A stretch of 64,000 bases of DNA from Ornatilinea apprima (GTDB taxonomy: Bacteria > Chloroflexota > Anaerolineae > Anaerolineales > Anaerolineaceae), in assembly GCF_001306115.1 (NCBI RefSeq), contig NZ_LGCL01000040.1:1-64000 (forward strand). The letters run 5' to 3'. The notes under the pieces were generated by a model, which saw only the letters and a program-made list of their open reading frames with translations, was not told where the DNA came from and did no database searches. Shown here piece after piece: positions 47,501 to 54,616 of this stretch; within the stretch, counting starts at the first letter, position 1, and every line of letters begins with the position of its first letter. The position numbers and the translations under genes were made by a program.

Positions 47501-49732
47501 CCTGGCCTTAAGCTGTTCGGCTGTGTCCGCGCTGGCGAAGAACAGTCCGCGGTAAGCCGGCAGGTGAAGCGAAGATTGTGTCTCCCTTTGCTTGGTTTGA
47601 ACAACTGGATATGCTGGTTCTGTCACCTTACCCTGAGGCGCGCCGCTGTCCTGAGCCGTCAGCACGAACTGCACCACTTTTTCAAGGGTGTTATAGTCGG
47701 CCAGGATCAGGTCTTCGCGGCGCGGAATGCCGTACTGCTCGCGCACGGCGGCGAAAAGTTCCGCCTGCTTGACGGTGTCTACACCCAGGTCGGCTTCCAG
47801 GTCCAGCTCCAGGTCCAACATTTCCACCGGGTAGCCGGTCTTTTCACTGACCAGGCCGAGCAGAAAAGGAACGACCTCCTCACGCGAAGGTCCCGAAGCC
47901 GGGTTGGCAGGCAGAACTTCCGGGTTGGATGCCGCGGCTGGGTTGGCGTTTTGGTCTGCCTTGGCGCTGGAGGCGGGCTGTGAGTCTTGAATAAACTGCA
48001 CCACTTTGGCGATGGTATTGTAATCGGCCAGCACCAGGTCCTCTTTGCGCGGGATGCCGTACTGCTCGCGGATTTCGGCAAACAGTTCGGCCTGCTTGAC
48101 CGTGTCCACTCCCAGGTCGGCTTCCAGGTCCAGTTCGGGGTCGAGCATTTCTTGCGGGTAACCAGTCTTTTCGCTGATTTTGGTCAGCACCATCTGCAGG
48201 ATTTCCGTGGAATTAAACACGGATTGAGGGGCGGCGCATTCGGCAGGGGAGGTAGCCGCAGTTGGGCTGGCGGCTGCGGGTTGCACGGAAGAAAATACCG
48301 CTTTCTCCGTAACGCCCATGCCGGGCACGTATTCATCCACAACCAGGTGGAAGTTGGTGCCGCCAAAACCAAAGGCGCTGACCCCGGCGCGGCGAATTTC
48401 TCCGGCCTGGCGCGGCCATTCCTTGAGTTCTGTGTTGACATAAAAAGGGATGGATGCGAAATCGATCTTGGGATTGGGGCGGTCGAAATTGGCGGTGGGG
48501 GGCAGCACTTTCTCGTCCAGGGCCAGCACCGTTTTCAACAGACCCAGTGCGCCGGCCGCGCTTTTCAGGTGGCCGATATTCGATTTAACCGAGCCGATAG
48601 CGATCTGTCCAGCTTTTAGTCCATACCCGGCAAACACTTTAACCAGGCTGTCCACTTCCACCACGTCCCCAACACGGGTAGAGGTGCCATGCCCTTCAAT
48701 CAACCCGGCTGTGGTGGGGTTGACCCCGGCATTCTGCCATGCACGTTCCACTGCTTGAATCTGCCCGGTCGGATTGGGCGCGGTGATGCCTTTTCCCTTG
48801 CCGTCGCTGGAGCTGCCGATCCCGCGAATGACGGCATAAATGCGGTCTCCATCCCGCTCCGCGTCTTCCAAACGTTTCAGCAAAAAGACCGCTCCGCCTT
48901 CGCCCATCACAAATCCGTTGGCGTCTGCCGTATAAGGGCGCGATCCGTCCGCGCTGAGCGCGCCGATTTTGGAAAACTTGACAAACGATTCCACGCCCAT
49001 GTTGCGGTCCACACCGCCGGTCAGGGCGGCATCGAACTGGTAGCTGCATAATCCGTCTACCGCGGTCTGAATGGCCGCCAGCGAAGAGGCGCAGGCCGCA
49101 TCGGTGGTGAAATTGGGACCCCGGAGGTTAAACACATTGGCCACCCGCCCGGCGATGATGTTGGATAATTCGCCCGGCATGGTGTCTTCGGTGATTTCAG
49201 GGATGGCTTGCCAGATGCCGGCCTGAACGCCGCTGAGCAAGCTATTTTGCACTTCTGCCGGGAGTTGTTGGAAACTGGGCAGCGAAGCGAGAATTTTCGT
49301 GTACTCTGGCAGGTGAATACGCAGGCTGCTCTTGTAGTGTTTTTCGCCAGCCATGGCATTGCCCAAAATGACCGCCACGCGTTCGGTGGGCAGGCTGCGC
49401 TGTGGATAGCCGTAATCGGCCAGCGCCTGGCGCGCGGCTTCAATGGCCCACTGCTGGGTCTCGTCCATAATTTCCAACACCTTCGGCGGGATGGGAATGC
49501 CCCATTGCATGGGGTTGAAGGTGAAATCCTTCACCCATCCGCCGATTTTCGTGTACGTCCGGTCAATGGCCCGCGGGTCAGAGTCGTAATACAGGTTCGC
49601 GTCCCAGCGGTTGGCTGGAACTTCTGAGATGGAATACACAGAATTCTTGATGTTTTCCCAAAATTGTTTCACATTGATGGCGTCGGGAGCGATGGCTCCC
49701 ATGCCCACAATTGCTACGGGTTGTTTTTTCAT
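41549..49732 (-). CDS. Pfa-type multidomain lipid/polyketide synthase (KS-ACP-ACP-AT-KS-ACP-KR-DH)
   Basis: A 2727-residue iterative type I synthase. KS1 is at 1-470, with Cys214 in DAACASSL, His348 in EGHGTST and His388 in NIGHLKSAAG. Two ACPs lie at about 505-590 and 615-695. The AT is at 820-1150, with Ser920 in GHSLGEYG and SHAFH (His1022), suggesting malonyl. KS2 is at about 1185-1700, with Cys1429 in NAACASTT, His1577 in the odd SHETYTPA and His1617 in GHTMG. ACP3 is at 1785-1860, KR at 2110-2400 (SSVAGR, Tyr2309, Asn2313) and DH at 2425-2715 (His2451-Gly2455-Pro2460). All three ACPs have Thr (544, 653, 1819) in LGxDTVK, where Ser is expected. There is no ER domain, and pfaD supplies it. 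The domain set is that of PfaA plus PfaC in one chain, but the order is unusual. The product is unknown: a long, possibly polyunsaturated, acyl chain is inferred. Confidence 0.92.
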   Translation of the reverse strand: MKKQPVAIVGMGAIAPDAINVKQFWENIKNSVYSISEVPANRWDANLYYDSDPRAIDRTYTKIGGWVKDFTFNPMQWGIPIPPKVLEIMDETQQWAIEAARQALADYGYPQRSLPTERVAVILGNAMAGEKHYKSSLRIHLPEYTKILASLPSFQQLPAEVQNSLLSGVQAGIWQAIPEITEDTMPGELSNIIAGRVANVFNLRGPNFTTDAACASSLAAIQTAVDGLCSYQFDAALTGGVDRNMGVESFVKFSKIGALSADGSRPYTADANGFVMGEGGAVFLLKRLEDAERDGDRIYAVIRGIGSSSDGKGKGITAPNPTGQIQAVERAWQNAGVNPTTAGLIEGHGTSTRVGDVVEVDSLVKVFAGYGLKAGQIAIGSVKSNIGHLKSAAGALGLLKTVLALDEKVLPPTANFDRPNPKIDFASIPFYVNTELKEWPRQAGEIRRAGVSAFGFGGTNFHLVVDEYVPGMGVTEKAVFSSVQPAAASPTAATSPAECAAPQSVFNSTEILQMVLTKISEKTGYPQEMLDPELDLEADLGVDTVKQAELFAEIREQYGIPRKEDLVLADYNTIAKVVQFIQDSQPASSAKADQNANPAAASNPEVLPANPASGPSREEVVPFLLGLVSEKTGYPVEMLDLELDLEADLGVDTVKQAELFAAVREQYGIPRREDLILADYNTLEKVVQFVLTAQDSGAPQGKVTEPAYPVVQTKQRETQSSLHLPAYRGLFFASADTAEQLKARLVSLSQQIKAGLNLQETLPTPQGCALADRIAIDYDNREDLLKRIERALKAFDSSGDNAWKALSGQGVYRGSGAAGKVAFLFPGQGSQYANMLKDLLDHEPVIAETFREADKVMTPLLGKPLTAYIFCEGSEEELAKTEAALKDTTITQPAVLTVNVALLRLLQHYGFSPDMVIGHSLGEYGALVASSVLTFREALEVVSARGREMSKVSMDDNGCMAAVSAPIAEVERILRQVEGYVVLANYNSPIQSVIGGSTAGIDNALAAFNQAGFQAVKIPVSHAFHTQIVAPASGPLRSVIARMNVQSPRLPIMANVTGEVYPKDREQILDMLAQQVSSPVRFIQGVQNLYASGARVFIEAGPKRVLSSLVTDILSGQASHLTIAATNHPRKGGPVSINEALCALFAAGIYPETDGEQPVEIRPLEISPVQEAVLVNHQPVPASATVISGAGLGLPGREHSVFDDENIHRLLKGENSIEPLPESSRKRMLEKRLTRVVKSESGAVMQEIDSLEQTLKLAGQRGSFDLTADFGVPPERVDAFDIATQLAIGAGMEALRDAGIPLMMHFKQTSKGTLLPNRWMLPPALADETGVIFASAFPGLEQLTGEMERFYEYQQLRAEVDLLQQIKTEAGSTPIPSVEKKLAELTARLEENTYHFDRRFIFRILAMGHSQFAEYIGAKGPNTQINAACASTTQAVCLADDWIRAGRCRRVVVIAGDDVTDGSLANWVVTGLLATGATTVEGDLRQAALPFDRRRNGMIPGMGAAALVVESPDAVKERGMTPICEIVASQFANSAFHGTRLDVEHVSRIMQRLVAQAEQRFSLKREEIAHQTMFVSHETYTPARGGSASAEIRALRDTFGEKANQVIIANTKGFTGHTMGVGIEDVIAVKALETGVVPPIAHFDEAFEADPDLGDLNLSRGGQYPVRYALRLGAGFGSQIAMTLLRQVAKVGEKRVHPAEYQNWLASVSGQPEASVEVVQRTLRFTHSTPPQYDPAQPAWQPGSAPIAVEAPPTPVAAQDEIPVVEPEKPIAIAGKSEGQPQPKQIQAVLLGLVSDKTGYPVELLNMELDLEADLGIDTVKQAELFATMREHYGIPRREDLILADYNTLAKVVGFIEESLASQQVEVSEPAQTSVQVDEQTEEGTTFEPVLKRRVPVPVLRPRLDLCNLTGVDINSHTKILIVKDRGGTHASLSKLLRAKKTAVQVVDGSDLEKIKQAAESGSIDGIYYLPALDLETDYDQISLEEWQSESERRGMPLFSLVRALPDLKFLVCATRLGGLHGFSGSAHGAPLGGLVSGFAKALAKERPSMLVKVVDFEIQASKSQIAATLLNETLSDPSIVEIGIEQAQRFAIAAVEEPLVAQANAITFEQNSVFVVSGGTAGVVSPVLLDLATRLGGKYYLLARSELPEETSTELTLLAQDRGALQKHLMTKLKEIHQKATPAMVEKEISHLERSAATWRTLHKLQKLGAEAHYLVCDVTDPDSVRAAVQKIFDDQGQVDVLIHAAGVEISRRIESKSREEFLQTIAVKAGGLLHFYQSFKALGRFPKAIVGFSSVAGRFGNAGQTDYAAANDLLAKSLNAIQTLHPEVRTLTLDWSAWAEVGMASRGSIPRIMKMAGIDMLSPQEAAPQVFKEMSAGSRGEVILAGSLGVLAQSPDLQASLMVEKANQALTSGKPIHVMLSRITGLSLEEGIILEADLDPQEQPFLYDHALNGIPVLPGVMGIEGFSVAARHIASILAAKEGSYQVARIEDIHFLAPFKFYRNEPRRVTWKANVFRKERGVVAQVRLESQRARRGQAEEEKIQHFSGKVYLAASQDALQPDHSTVPQWQDQLVVSREDIYKLYFHGPAFQVLEGVSRDGEHVLGKMHSGLPQITAEKQEFLSLPQLVELCLQTAGVYEVGETGVLALPSAIGSLTLYQKPLESAELYAEVRPHKTVDGQYCFDASVIDVNGNRYLEIRDYRTAPLPYSAEEELVQPLKVLNGEAA

Positions 49733-49770
49733 GTTTTTGTCACCTGGTTAAGGATTTTTTTCGGTTGTGT

Positions 49771-50274
49771 CTATTGGGCGCCAGCGGGTGAGTCGAATTT
49801 CACCAGTAGATCGCCTTTTTCCACGCGCTGACCAACCTGAACAGGAATGGATGTCACAGCCGCCGGAATAGGAGAGCGCAGCTGCATTTGCATTTTCATG
49901 GATTCCAAAATCACCAGCACCTGGCCTTTCTCGACCTGGTCGCCCGGCTGGCATTGGATTTCAATCACCAGACCTGGCATGGGAGCCAGAACCGCATTTT
50001 CTTCCGCGCGAGCCTTTTGGCTTTTGTGCCGGTTGGAAGGGTTGATCACCTGAGCAATGAGACGCTGCCCTTTCAGCGACACCTCCAACTGGTCATCGCT
50101 TTGTTCATTGAGCACCAGTTCGATATTTTCCTGGCCTTGCAGCAGCAAATGCAGCCCGGATTCATTGAGCTGCTTTAGCGCGGCCTGGGCGGGTTTGCCA
50201 TTGATCAGGATGTTTTCCCCATTGACCGAGATGGTGAAATCCTGGCCTTCGATGGTTACAAGATAATCTGGCAT
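49771..50274 (-). CDS. Biotin carboxyl carrier protein of acyl-CoA carboxylase
   Basis: A 167-residue protein. The C-terminal biotinyl domain (about 93-162) has APMPGLVIEIQCQPGDQVEKGQVLVILESMKMQM with Lys127 as biotin site, and ends in VGQRVEKGDLLVKF. The N-terminal 90 residues are a beta-rich region like that of the non-catalytic domain in propionyl-CoA carboxylase alpha chains, here on a separate chain from the carboxylase. It lies 12 bp after biotin carboxylase and 38 bp before the synthase, so it belongs to the same operon. Confidence 0.92.
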   Translation of the reverse strand: MPDYLVTIEGQDFTISVNGENILINGKPAQAALKQLNESGLHLLLQGQENIELVLNEQSDDQLEVSLKGQRLIAQVINPSNRHKSQKARAEENAVLAPMPGLVIEIQCQPGDQVEKGQVLVILESMKMQMQLRSPIPAAVTSIPVQVGQRVEKGDLLVKFDSPAGAQ

Positions 50275-50286
50275 GCTCAGCCGCTC

Positions 50287-51771
50287 CTAGCCGATTCCTC
50301 GCATTTGGTCTCTCCATGCGGCCTGCTGCCACTTGTTGTTGTAGGCAGGCAGCGGAATGTGAGTTTTGGGCGCGTTCAAACGCTGGTGTTTGTATAGAGC
50401 CGCCGCGATGGCCAATGCTTCGCGCATGCCATCGGCAAATGAAGCTGGGGTAGGGGCGAAGCTGTCCAGATAGGTGGTGGTTACTTTGGCTTTTTGGAAG
50501 GAATCGCTCTGGATGATTTGTAGGATGAACTCCACATCGGTGGCAATGCCGCTGACAGCGAATTCGGTCAGCGCGCGCTGCAAGCGGGCAAGGGCAGAGG
50601 CGCGGTCTTCGCCCGAGGCGATTACTTTGGCAATCAGCGAGTCGTAATTCGCGCTGACTTCCATGCCCTGATACAGGGCGCTGTCCACGCGGATGCCCGG
50701 CCCGCCCGGTTCTCTGACGTAGCTGATCACGCCCGTGGAAGGCATAAAATTCTGGGCGCTGTCTTCGGCCAGGATGCGCGCCTCAATGGCGGCGCCTTTC
50801 ACCACAATGTCTTTCTGGGTAAGAGTCAAAGGATGGCCTGCCGCCAGCAGCAGTTGTTGTTTGACCAGATCCAACCCCAGAACGGCTTCACTGACCGGGT
50901 GTTCCACCTGAATGCGAGGATTGACTTCGATAAAAAAGAATTCTTCTTCTTGCGTGACCAGGAATTCCACGGTGCCCAGGGAGCGGTAATGCAGCAAACT
51001 GCCCAGGCGCACCGCGGCTTCGCACAAATCTTTGCGAAGCCGTTTGCTTAACCCGGGGGCGGGGGCTTCTTCAATTAGTTTCTGGCGGCGGCGTTGGATG
51101 GAACACTCGCGGTCTCCCAGGCAGAGCACTTTTCCCTGACCATCACCCAGAATTTGTACTTCAATGTGACGCGCGTCCTGTACCAGCGATTCAAGGTAAA
51201 CGGTATCATCCCCAAAGGCGGCTTTGGCTTCTTTGCGCGCGGCGGCGATGACGTCGGGCAGCTCCTCACGCGAAGTGGCCAGGCGGATGCCCCGCCCGCC
51301 GCCGCCGGCGGTGGCTTTCACCAGCACCGGGAAGGTTACGTTGTCCATCATCTCCAGAGGAATTTCGCGTGGCAGGGGACCATTGCTGCCGGGAAGGACA
51401 GGCAGGCTGGCCTGTTCTGCCGCTTTGCGCGAGGATAATTTGTCGCCCAGCAGGGCGATGGTTTCTGATCGGGGTCCGATGAACACCAGCCCAGCCTCTT
51501 CCACTTTTTGGGCAAAGGCGGCGTTTTCGGACAGGAATCCGTATCCGGGATGGATGGCGTCCGCGCCGCTTTGGATGGCAGCTTGAATGACCGCGTCCGC
51601 GTCCAGATAGGCTTGCGCAGGTCCAATACAAACCGCTTCGTCAGCCAGCCAGACGTGCATGCTTTCTTGATCTGGTTCGGTGTAGACCGCCACAGTTCTC
51701 AGTCCCATTTCTTGGCAGGTGCGAATAATCCGCACGGCAATCTCATTTCGATTGGCAACCAGCACTTTCAT
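50287..51771 (-). CDS. accC: Biotin carboxylase subunit of acyl-CoA carboxylase
   Basis: A 494-residue ATP-grasp enzyme that carboxylates biotin with bicarbonate and ATP. MKVLVANRNEIAVRIIRTCQEMGLRTVAVYTEPD opens the chain. The Gly-rich ATP loop is KATAGGGGRGIRLA, and the catalytic region has FFIEVNPRIQVEHPVSEAVLGLDLVKQQL. ATG 51771 was chosen because GGAGG sits 7 nt upstream. Residues after about 440 are a short extension. It should work with the adjacent carrier and carboxyltransferase to make malonyl-CoA for the synthase. Confidence 0.95.
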   Translation of the reverse strand: MKVLVANRNEIAVRIIRTCQEMGLRTVAVYTEPDQESMHVWLADEAVCIGPAQAYLDADAVIQAAIQSGADAIHPGYGFLSENAAFAQKVEEAGLVFIGPRSETIALLGDKLSSRKAAEQASLPVLPGSNGPLPREIPLEMMDNVTFPVLVKATAGGGGRGIRLATSREELPDVIAAARKEAKAAFGDDTVYLESLVQDARHIEVQILGDGQGKVLCLGDRECSIQRRRQKLIEEAPAPGLSKRLRKDLCEAAVRLGSLLHYRSLGTVEFLVTQEEEFFFIEVNPRIQVEHPVSEAVLGLDLVKQQLLLAAGHPLTLTQKDIVVKGAAIEARILAEDSAQNFMPSTGVISYVREPGGPGIRVDSALYQGMEVSANYDSLIAKVIASGEDRASALARLQRALTEFAVSGIATDVEFILQIIQSDSFQKAKVTTTYLDSFAPTPASFADGMREALAIAAALYKHQRLNAPKTHIPLPAYNNKWQQAAWRDQMRGIG

Positions 51772-51822
51772 GGAATACCTCCATTCAACGTTTTCAAGCA
51801 GGGTGATCATAGCCAGATAGGA

Positions 51823-53373
51823 TTAGAGTGGAATATTGCCGTGTTTGCGGCTGGGAGCGCTGCGGCGTTTGTCACGCAGGGCTTCTAATCCTTGAATCAA
51901 TCTCAAGCGCGTCTCAGCAGGGTCAATGACGTCATCAATGTACCCATGTGAAGCGGCGATGTAGGGATTGGAAAATTCTTCACGATAAGCGCGGGTGAGT
52001 TCTTCGCGGGTTTGGGCTGGGTTGTCGCTGTTGGTGATCTCTTTGCGGTAAATGATGTTGACTGCGCCTTCAGGCCCCATCACGGCAATTTCAGCGTTGG
52101 GCCAGGCCAGGTTCAGGTCTCCTTCCAGGTGCTTGGAACTCATCACGATATACGCGCCGCCGTAGGCTTTGCGCAGAATGAGCGATAATTTGGGCACGGT
52201 GGCTTCCGCGTAGGCGTAGATCAGTTTGGCCCCATGGCGGATGACTCCGCCGTACTCCTGATCTTTTCCGGGTAAAAAGCCGGGGGTGTCAATGAATGTA
52301 ATCAGGGGAATGTGAAAGGCGTCGCAAAAGCGGATGAAGCGCGCGCCTTTGTCGGAGGCGTTGATATCCAGCACACCGGCCAGGTAATCAGCCTGGTTGG
52401 CTACAATCCCCACGGTAGCTTTGTTGAGCCGCGCAAATCCAACGACCAGGTTGGGGGCGTATTCCGCCTGAACTTCCAGAAACTCACCGTTATCCACGAT
52501 GGCTTCGATGACCTGATGCACATCATACGGCACCTGTGGGTTGAAGGGCACAATGGTTTCCAGTTCATGGGTGAGGCGAGTCGGTTCATCGAGCGATGGC
52601 GGTTCAGGAGCGGGGGAGAGGTTGTTGGCGGGGATGAAAGATAACAGCCAACGCACTTGCTCGAAAATAGTTTTCTCATCGGGTGCGCTGAAATGCGCCA
52701 CCCCGGATCGCTTGCCGTGCACGCCCGTTCCGCCCAATTCTTCGGCAGAAATCTTTTCGTGAGTGACGGCTTCGATCACGTCGGGGCCGGTAATGAACAT
52801 GTGTGTAATATTTTCCACCATGAAGACAAAATCGGTAATGGCCGGAGAATATACCGCGCCGCCCGCGCAGGGGCCGAGAATGATCGTGATCTGCGGTATG
52901 ACGCCAGAATTGCGTACGTTTCTCAGGAAAATATCGCCGTAGCCAGCCAGCGCGTCAACGCCTTCCTGAATCCGGGCGCCGCCGGAATCATTGATGCCGA
53001 TTAACGGCGCGCCGGATTGGTAAGCCATGTCCATAATGCGCGCGATCTTTTTCCCGTGGGCTTCTCCCACCGAACCGCCCATCACGGTGAAATCCTGCGC
53101 GTAGAGGTACACCAGGCGATCATTGATCTTTCCCCAGCCGGTGATCACCCCGTCGCCGAGCGGGTGGCTGGCATCCATCCCCAGGCTGGCGGCACGGTGT
53201 GTGATGAACATGCCGGTTTCCACGAAGGTGCCGGGGTCGAGGAGCTGTTCAATTCGCTCGCGGGCGGTCAGTTTTCCCTTTGCGTGCTGGGCAGAAACTC
53301 GCTGTTCTCCTCCCATTGCGAGGGCTTCTCGACGTTTCTGATCCAGTTTTTTTTGCAGCGTCTTTTCATTCAT
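51823..53373 (-). CDS. Acyl-CoA carboxylase carboxyltransferase subunit (PccB/AccB-type)
   Basis: A 516-residue carboxyltransferase with both crotonase halves on one chain. Motifs: the first oxyanion loop INDSGGARIQEGV (about 127-139), the second loop TPGFLPGKDQEYGGVIRHGAKLIYAYAEA (about 363-392), and AYGGAYIVMSSKHL (403-416). Ile409 takes the position that is Asp in propionyl-CoA-specific enzymes and Ile in the acetyl-CoA-accepting S. coelicolor AccB, so acetyl-CoA is a likely substrate. It is the first gene of the operon. The start has only a weak GAGAT site, after a leader of more than 200 nt. Confidence 0.92.
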   Translation of the reverse strand: MNEKTLQKKLDQKRREALAMGGEQRVSAQHAKGKLTARERIEQLLDPGTFVETGMFITHRAASLGMDASHPLGDGVITGWGKINDRLVYLYAQDFTVMGGSVGEAHGKKIARIMDMAYQSGAPLIGINDSGGARIQEGVDALAGYGDIFLRNVRNSGVIPQITIILGPCAGGAVYSPAITDFVFMVENITHMFITGPDVIEAVTHEKISAEELGGTGVHGKRSGVAHFSAPDEKTIFEQVRWLLSFIPANNLSPAPEPPSLDEPTRLTHELETIVPFNPQVPYDVHQVIEAIVDNGEFLEVQAEYAPNLVVGFARLNKATVGIVANQADYLAGVLDINASDKGARFIRFCDAFHIPLITFIDTPGFLPGKDQEYGGVIRHGAKLIYAYAEATVPKLSLILRKAYGGAYIVMSSKHLEGDLNLAWPNAEIAVMGPEGAVNIIYRKEITNSDNPAQTREELTRAYREEFSNPYIAASHGYIDDVIDPAETRLRLIQGLEALRDKRRSAPSRKHGNIPL

Positions 53374-53656
53374 GTCGATCTCTATACATGGATTATGGAA
53401 TGCGGCAACACGAATCCATCACCTCTGCAAAGAGGCGCGGTTGGAAATGGATATTGTGATTTCAGGAAAGAATGGAGTAAGGACGAACCAGCCTGTGCCG
53501 GTTCTGACTGCGAGGTTGCCGGGTTCCTTTTTGTTTTACGCGATCAATACAAAAAACACCGCGTTCTAAAAAAGGTTACACTTCACCTGAAAAAAACAAG
53601 CAAAAATCCTTATTATTAATCGAAAAATGGGTTGGGCAAGAATATTTCAGACCAAC
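53374..53656. other. Divergent region between carboxylase operon and rex
   Basis: About 280 bp hold no gene. On the minus strand this must contain the promoter and leader of the carboxylase-synthase operon, but I find no pair of clear -35 and -10 elements. A small hairpin CCTCT-GCAA-AGAGG lies near 53421-53434 and a 5-bp inverted repeat GAACC...GGTTC near 53486-53505. Confidence 0.45.
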
Positions 53657-53712
53657 TTGACTTTTCGCTTTCTGTACTATACAATTTGTATCGTGAAAAT
53701 AATCACGATACA
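53657..53712 (+). promoter_or_regulatory. rex promoter with Rex operator
   Basis: TTGACT (53657-53662), a 17-bp spacer and TACAAT (53680-53685) form a good housekeeping promoter. Directly downstream lie perfect 10-bp arms TGTATCGTGA (53687-53696) and TCACGATACA (53703-53712) with a 6-bp spacer. The core TCGTGAAAATAATCACGA matches the Rex consensus TTGTGAANNNNTTCACAA except at a few positions. The site covers the start of transcription, so Rex should repress itself. Confidence 0.85.
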
Positions 53713-53732
53713 CGATTGGAAACGATTCGGTC

Positions 53733-54419
53733 ATGAATAATATGGGGATCCCTATTCCAAGTTTACGGCGGCTGCTGGCATATTACCGGCACTTGAAGAG
53801 CGCCTCGCAAAAGGGGCTTGAATTTCTCTCTTCCGGTGATCTGGCTCTTGCCGCTGGCACCACGCCTGAACAGGTGCGGAAAGATTTCAGCTTTTTGCCC
53901 AGCCAGGGGCGCAGCCGGGTGGGATATCCAACGCAAAAATTTGCTGAGATTATTGAAGATTATCTGGGACTGATGAATGACAAAGAAGCCGTGCTGGTAG
54001 GCGCAGGCAACCTGGGGCGCGCGCTGGCGCTCTACCCCGGCTTTGAGCAGGTCGGTTTACGTATTGTGGTGCTGTTCGACAATGACCCGGAAAAAATTGG
54101 CAATAAGGTGGGAGATTTGCAGGTGCTGCCCGTGGACGCACTGCCAAGCCTGGTAGAGCGCATGCTGATCCGGATTGGAATCATCACCACCACTGCCGAT
54201 GCGGCCCAGGCTGTGGCCGACGCGATGGTGGCGGGCGGGATTAAGGCGATCTGGAATTTCTCCACGCTGCGCCCGAAGGTTCCGGATGATGTGATGGTGC
54301 GAAATATGGACCTGTCATCCGAGCTGATTGTCCTGTCACATTACATCCGCAGCCTGGGGGCACAAGAGCCTCCCAAGTCTTTGGATGATGACCTGGATCG
54401 TCTTGAACAGGCCAGCTAG
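53733..54419 (+). CDS. rex: Redox-sensing transcriptional repressor Rex
   Basis: A 228-residue NADH/NAD-sensing repressor. The N-terminal winged helix (IPSLRRLLAYYRHLKSASQKG..SSGDLALAAGTTPEQVRKDFSFLPSQGRSRVGY) is followed by a Rossmann domain (VLVGAGNLGRALALYPGF, VVLFDNDPEKIG) and a C-terminal swapped helix (MDLSSELIVLSHYIRSL). Rex binds DNA when NADH/NAD is low and releases it when NADH accumulates, turning on fermentation or NADH-disposal genes. The Rex site in its own promoter fits autorepression. It is divergent from the carboxylase-synthase operon. Confidence 0.96.
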   Translation: MNNMGIPIPSLRRLLAYYRHLKSASQKGLEFLSSGDLALAAGTTPEQVRKDFSFLPSQGRSRVGYPTQKFAEIIEDYLGLMNDKEAVLVGAGNLGRALALYPGFEQVGLRIVVLFDNDPEKIGNKVGDLQVLPVDALPSLVERMLIRIGIITTTADAAQAVADAMVAGGIKAIWNFSTLRPKVPDDVMVRNMDLSSELIVLSHYIRSLGAQEPPKSLDDDLDRLEQAS

Positions 54420-54481
54420 AAAACAGACGAGCAGCGGTGCAGTTTCCCCGCACGCCTTACAATATCGATCAGATCAGCCTG

Positions 54482-54507
54482 CAGGAGAGTTGAAGCATAC
54501 TCTCCTG
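54482..54507 (+). terminator. rex terminator
   Basis: CAGGAGAGT (54482-54490) pairs perfectly with ACTCTCCTG (54499-54507) around an 8-nt loop, followed by GTTTTCAATTTTG. It lies 63 bp after the rex stop. Confidence 0.8.
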
Positions 54508-54532
54508 GTTTTCAATTTTGATATTTTTTTTA

Positions 54533-54555
54533 ACCCCGCCAGGGGTGTTTTTTTT
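54533..54555 (+). terminator. Second hairpin with U8 tract downstream of rex
   Basis: ACCCC (54533-54537), a 4-nt loop and GGGGT (54542-54546) are followed by G and eight T (54548-54555). A short but classical intrinsic terminator, in tandem with the previous one. Confidence 0.75.
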
Positions 54556-54616
54556 CAGTTTTGGGGATACAATTTTCTTACCCCTATATCCACAATCCTC
54601 AAGGAGAGCTAGAACG

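Noticed and set aside
53481-53500. A second FadR-like box before the carboxylase operon (CTGGTTCGTCC on the minus strand)
   Set aside because: Three of eleven core positions differ and the flanks do not fit. Chance matches at this level are common.
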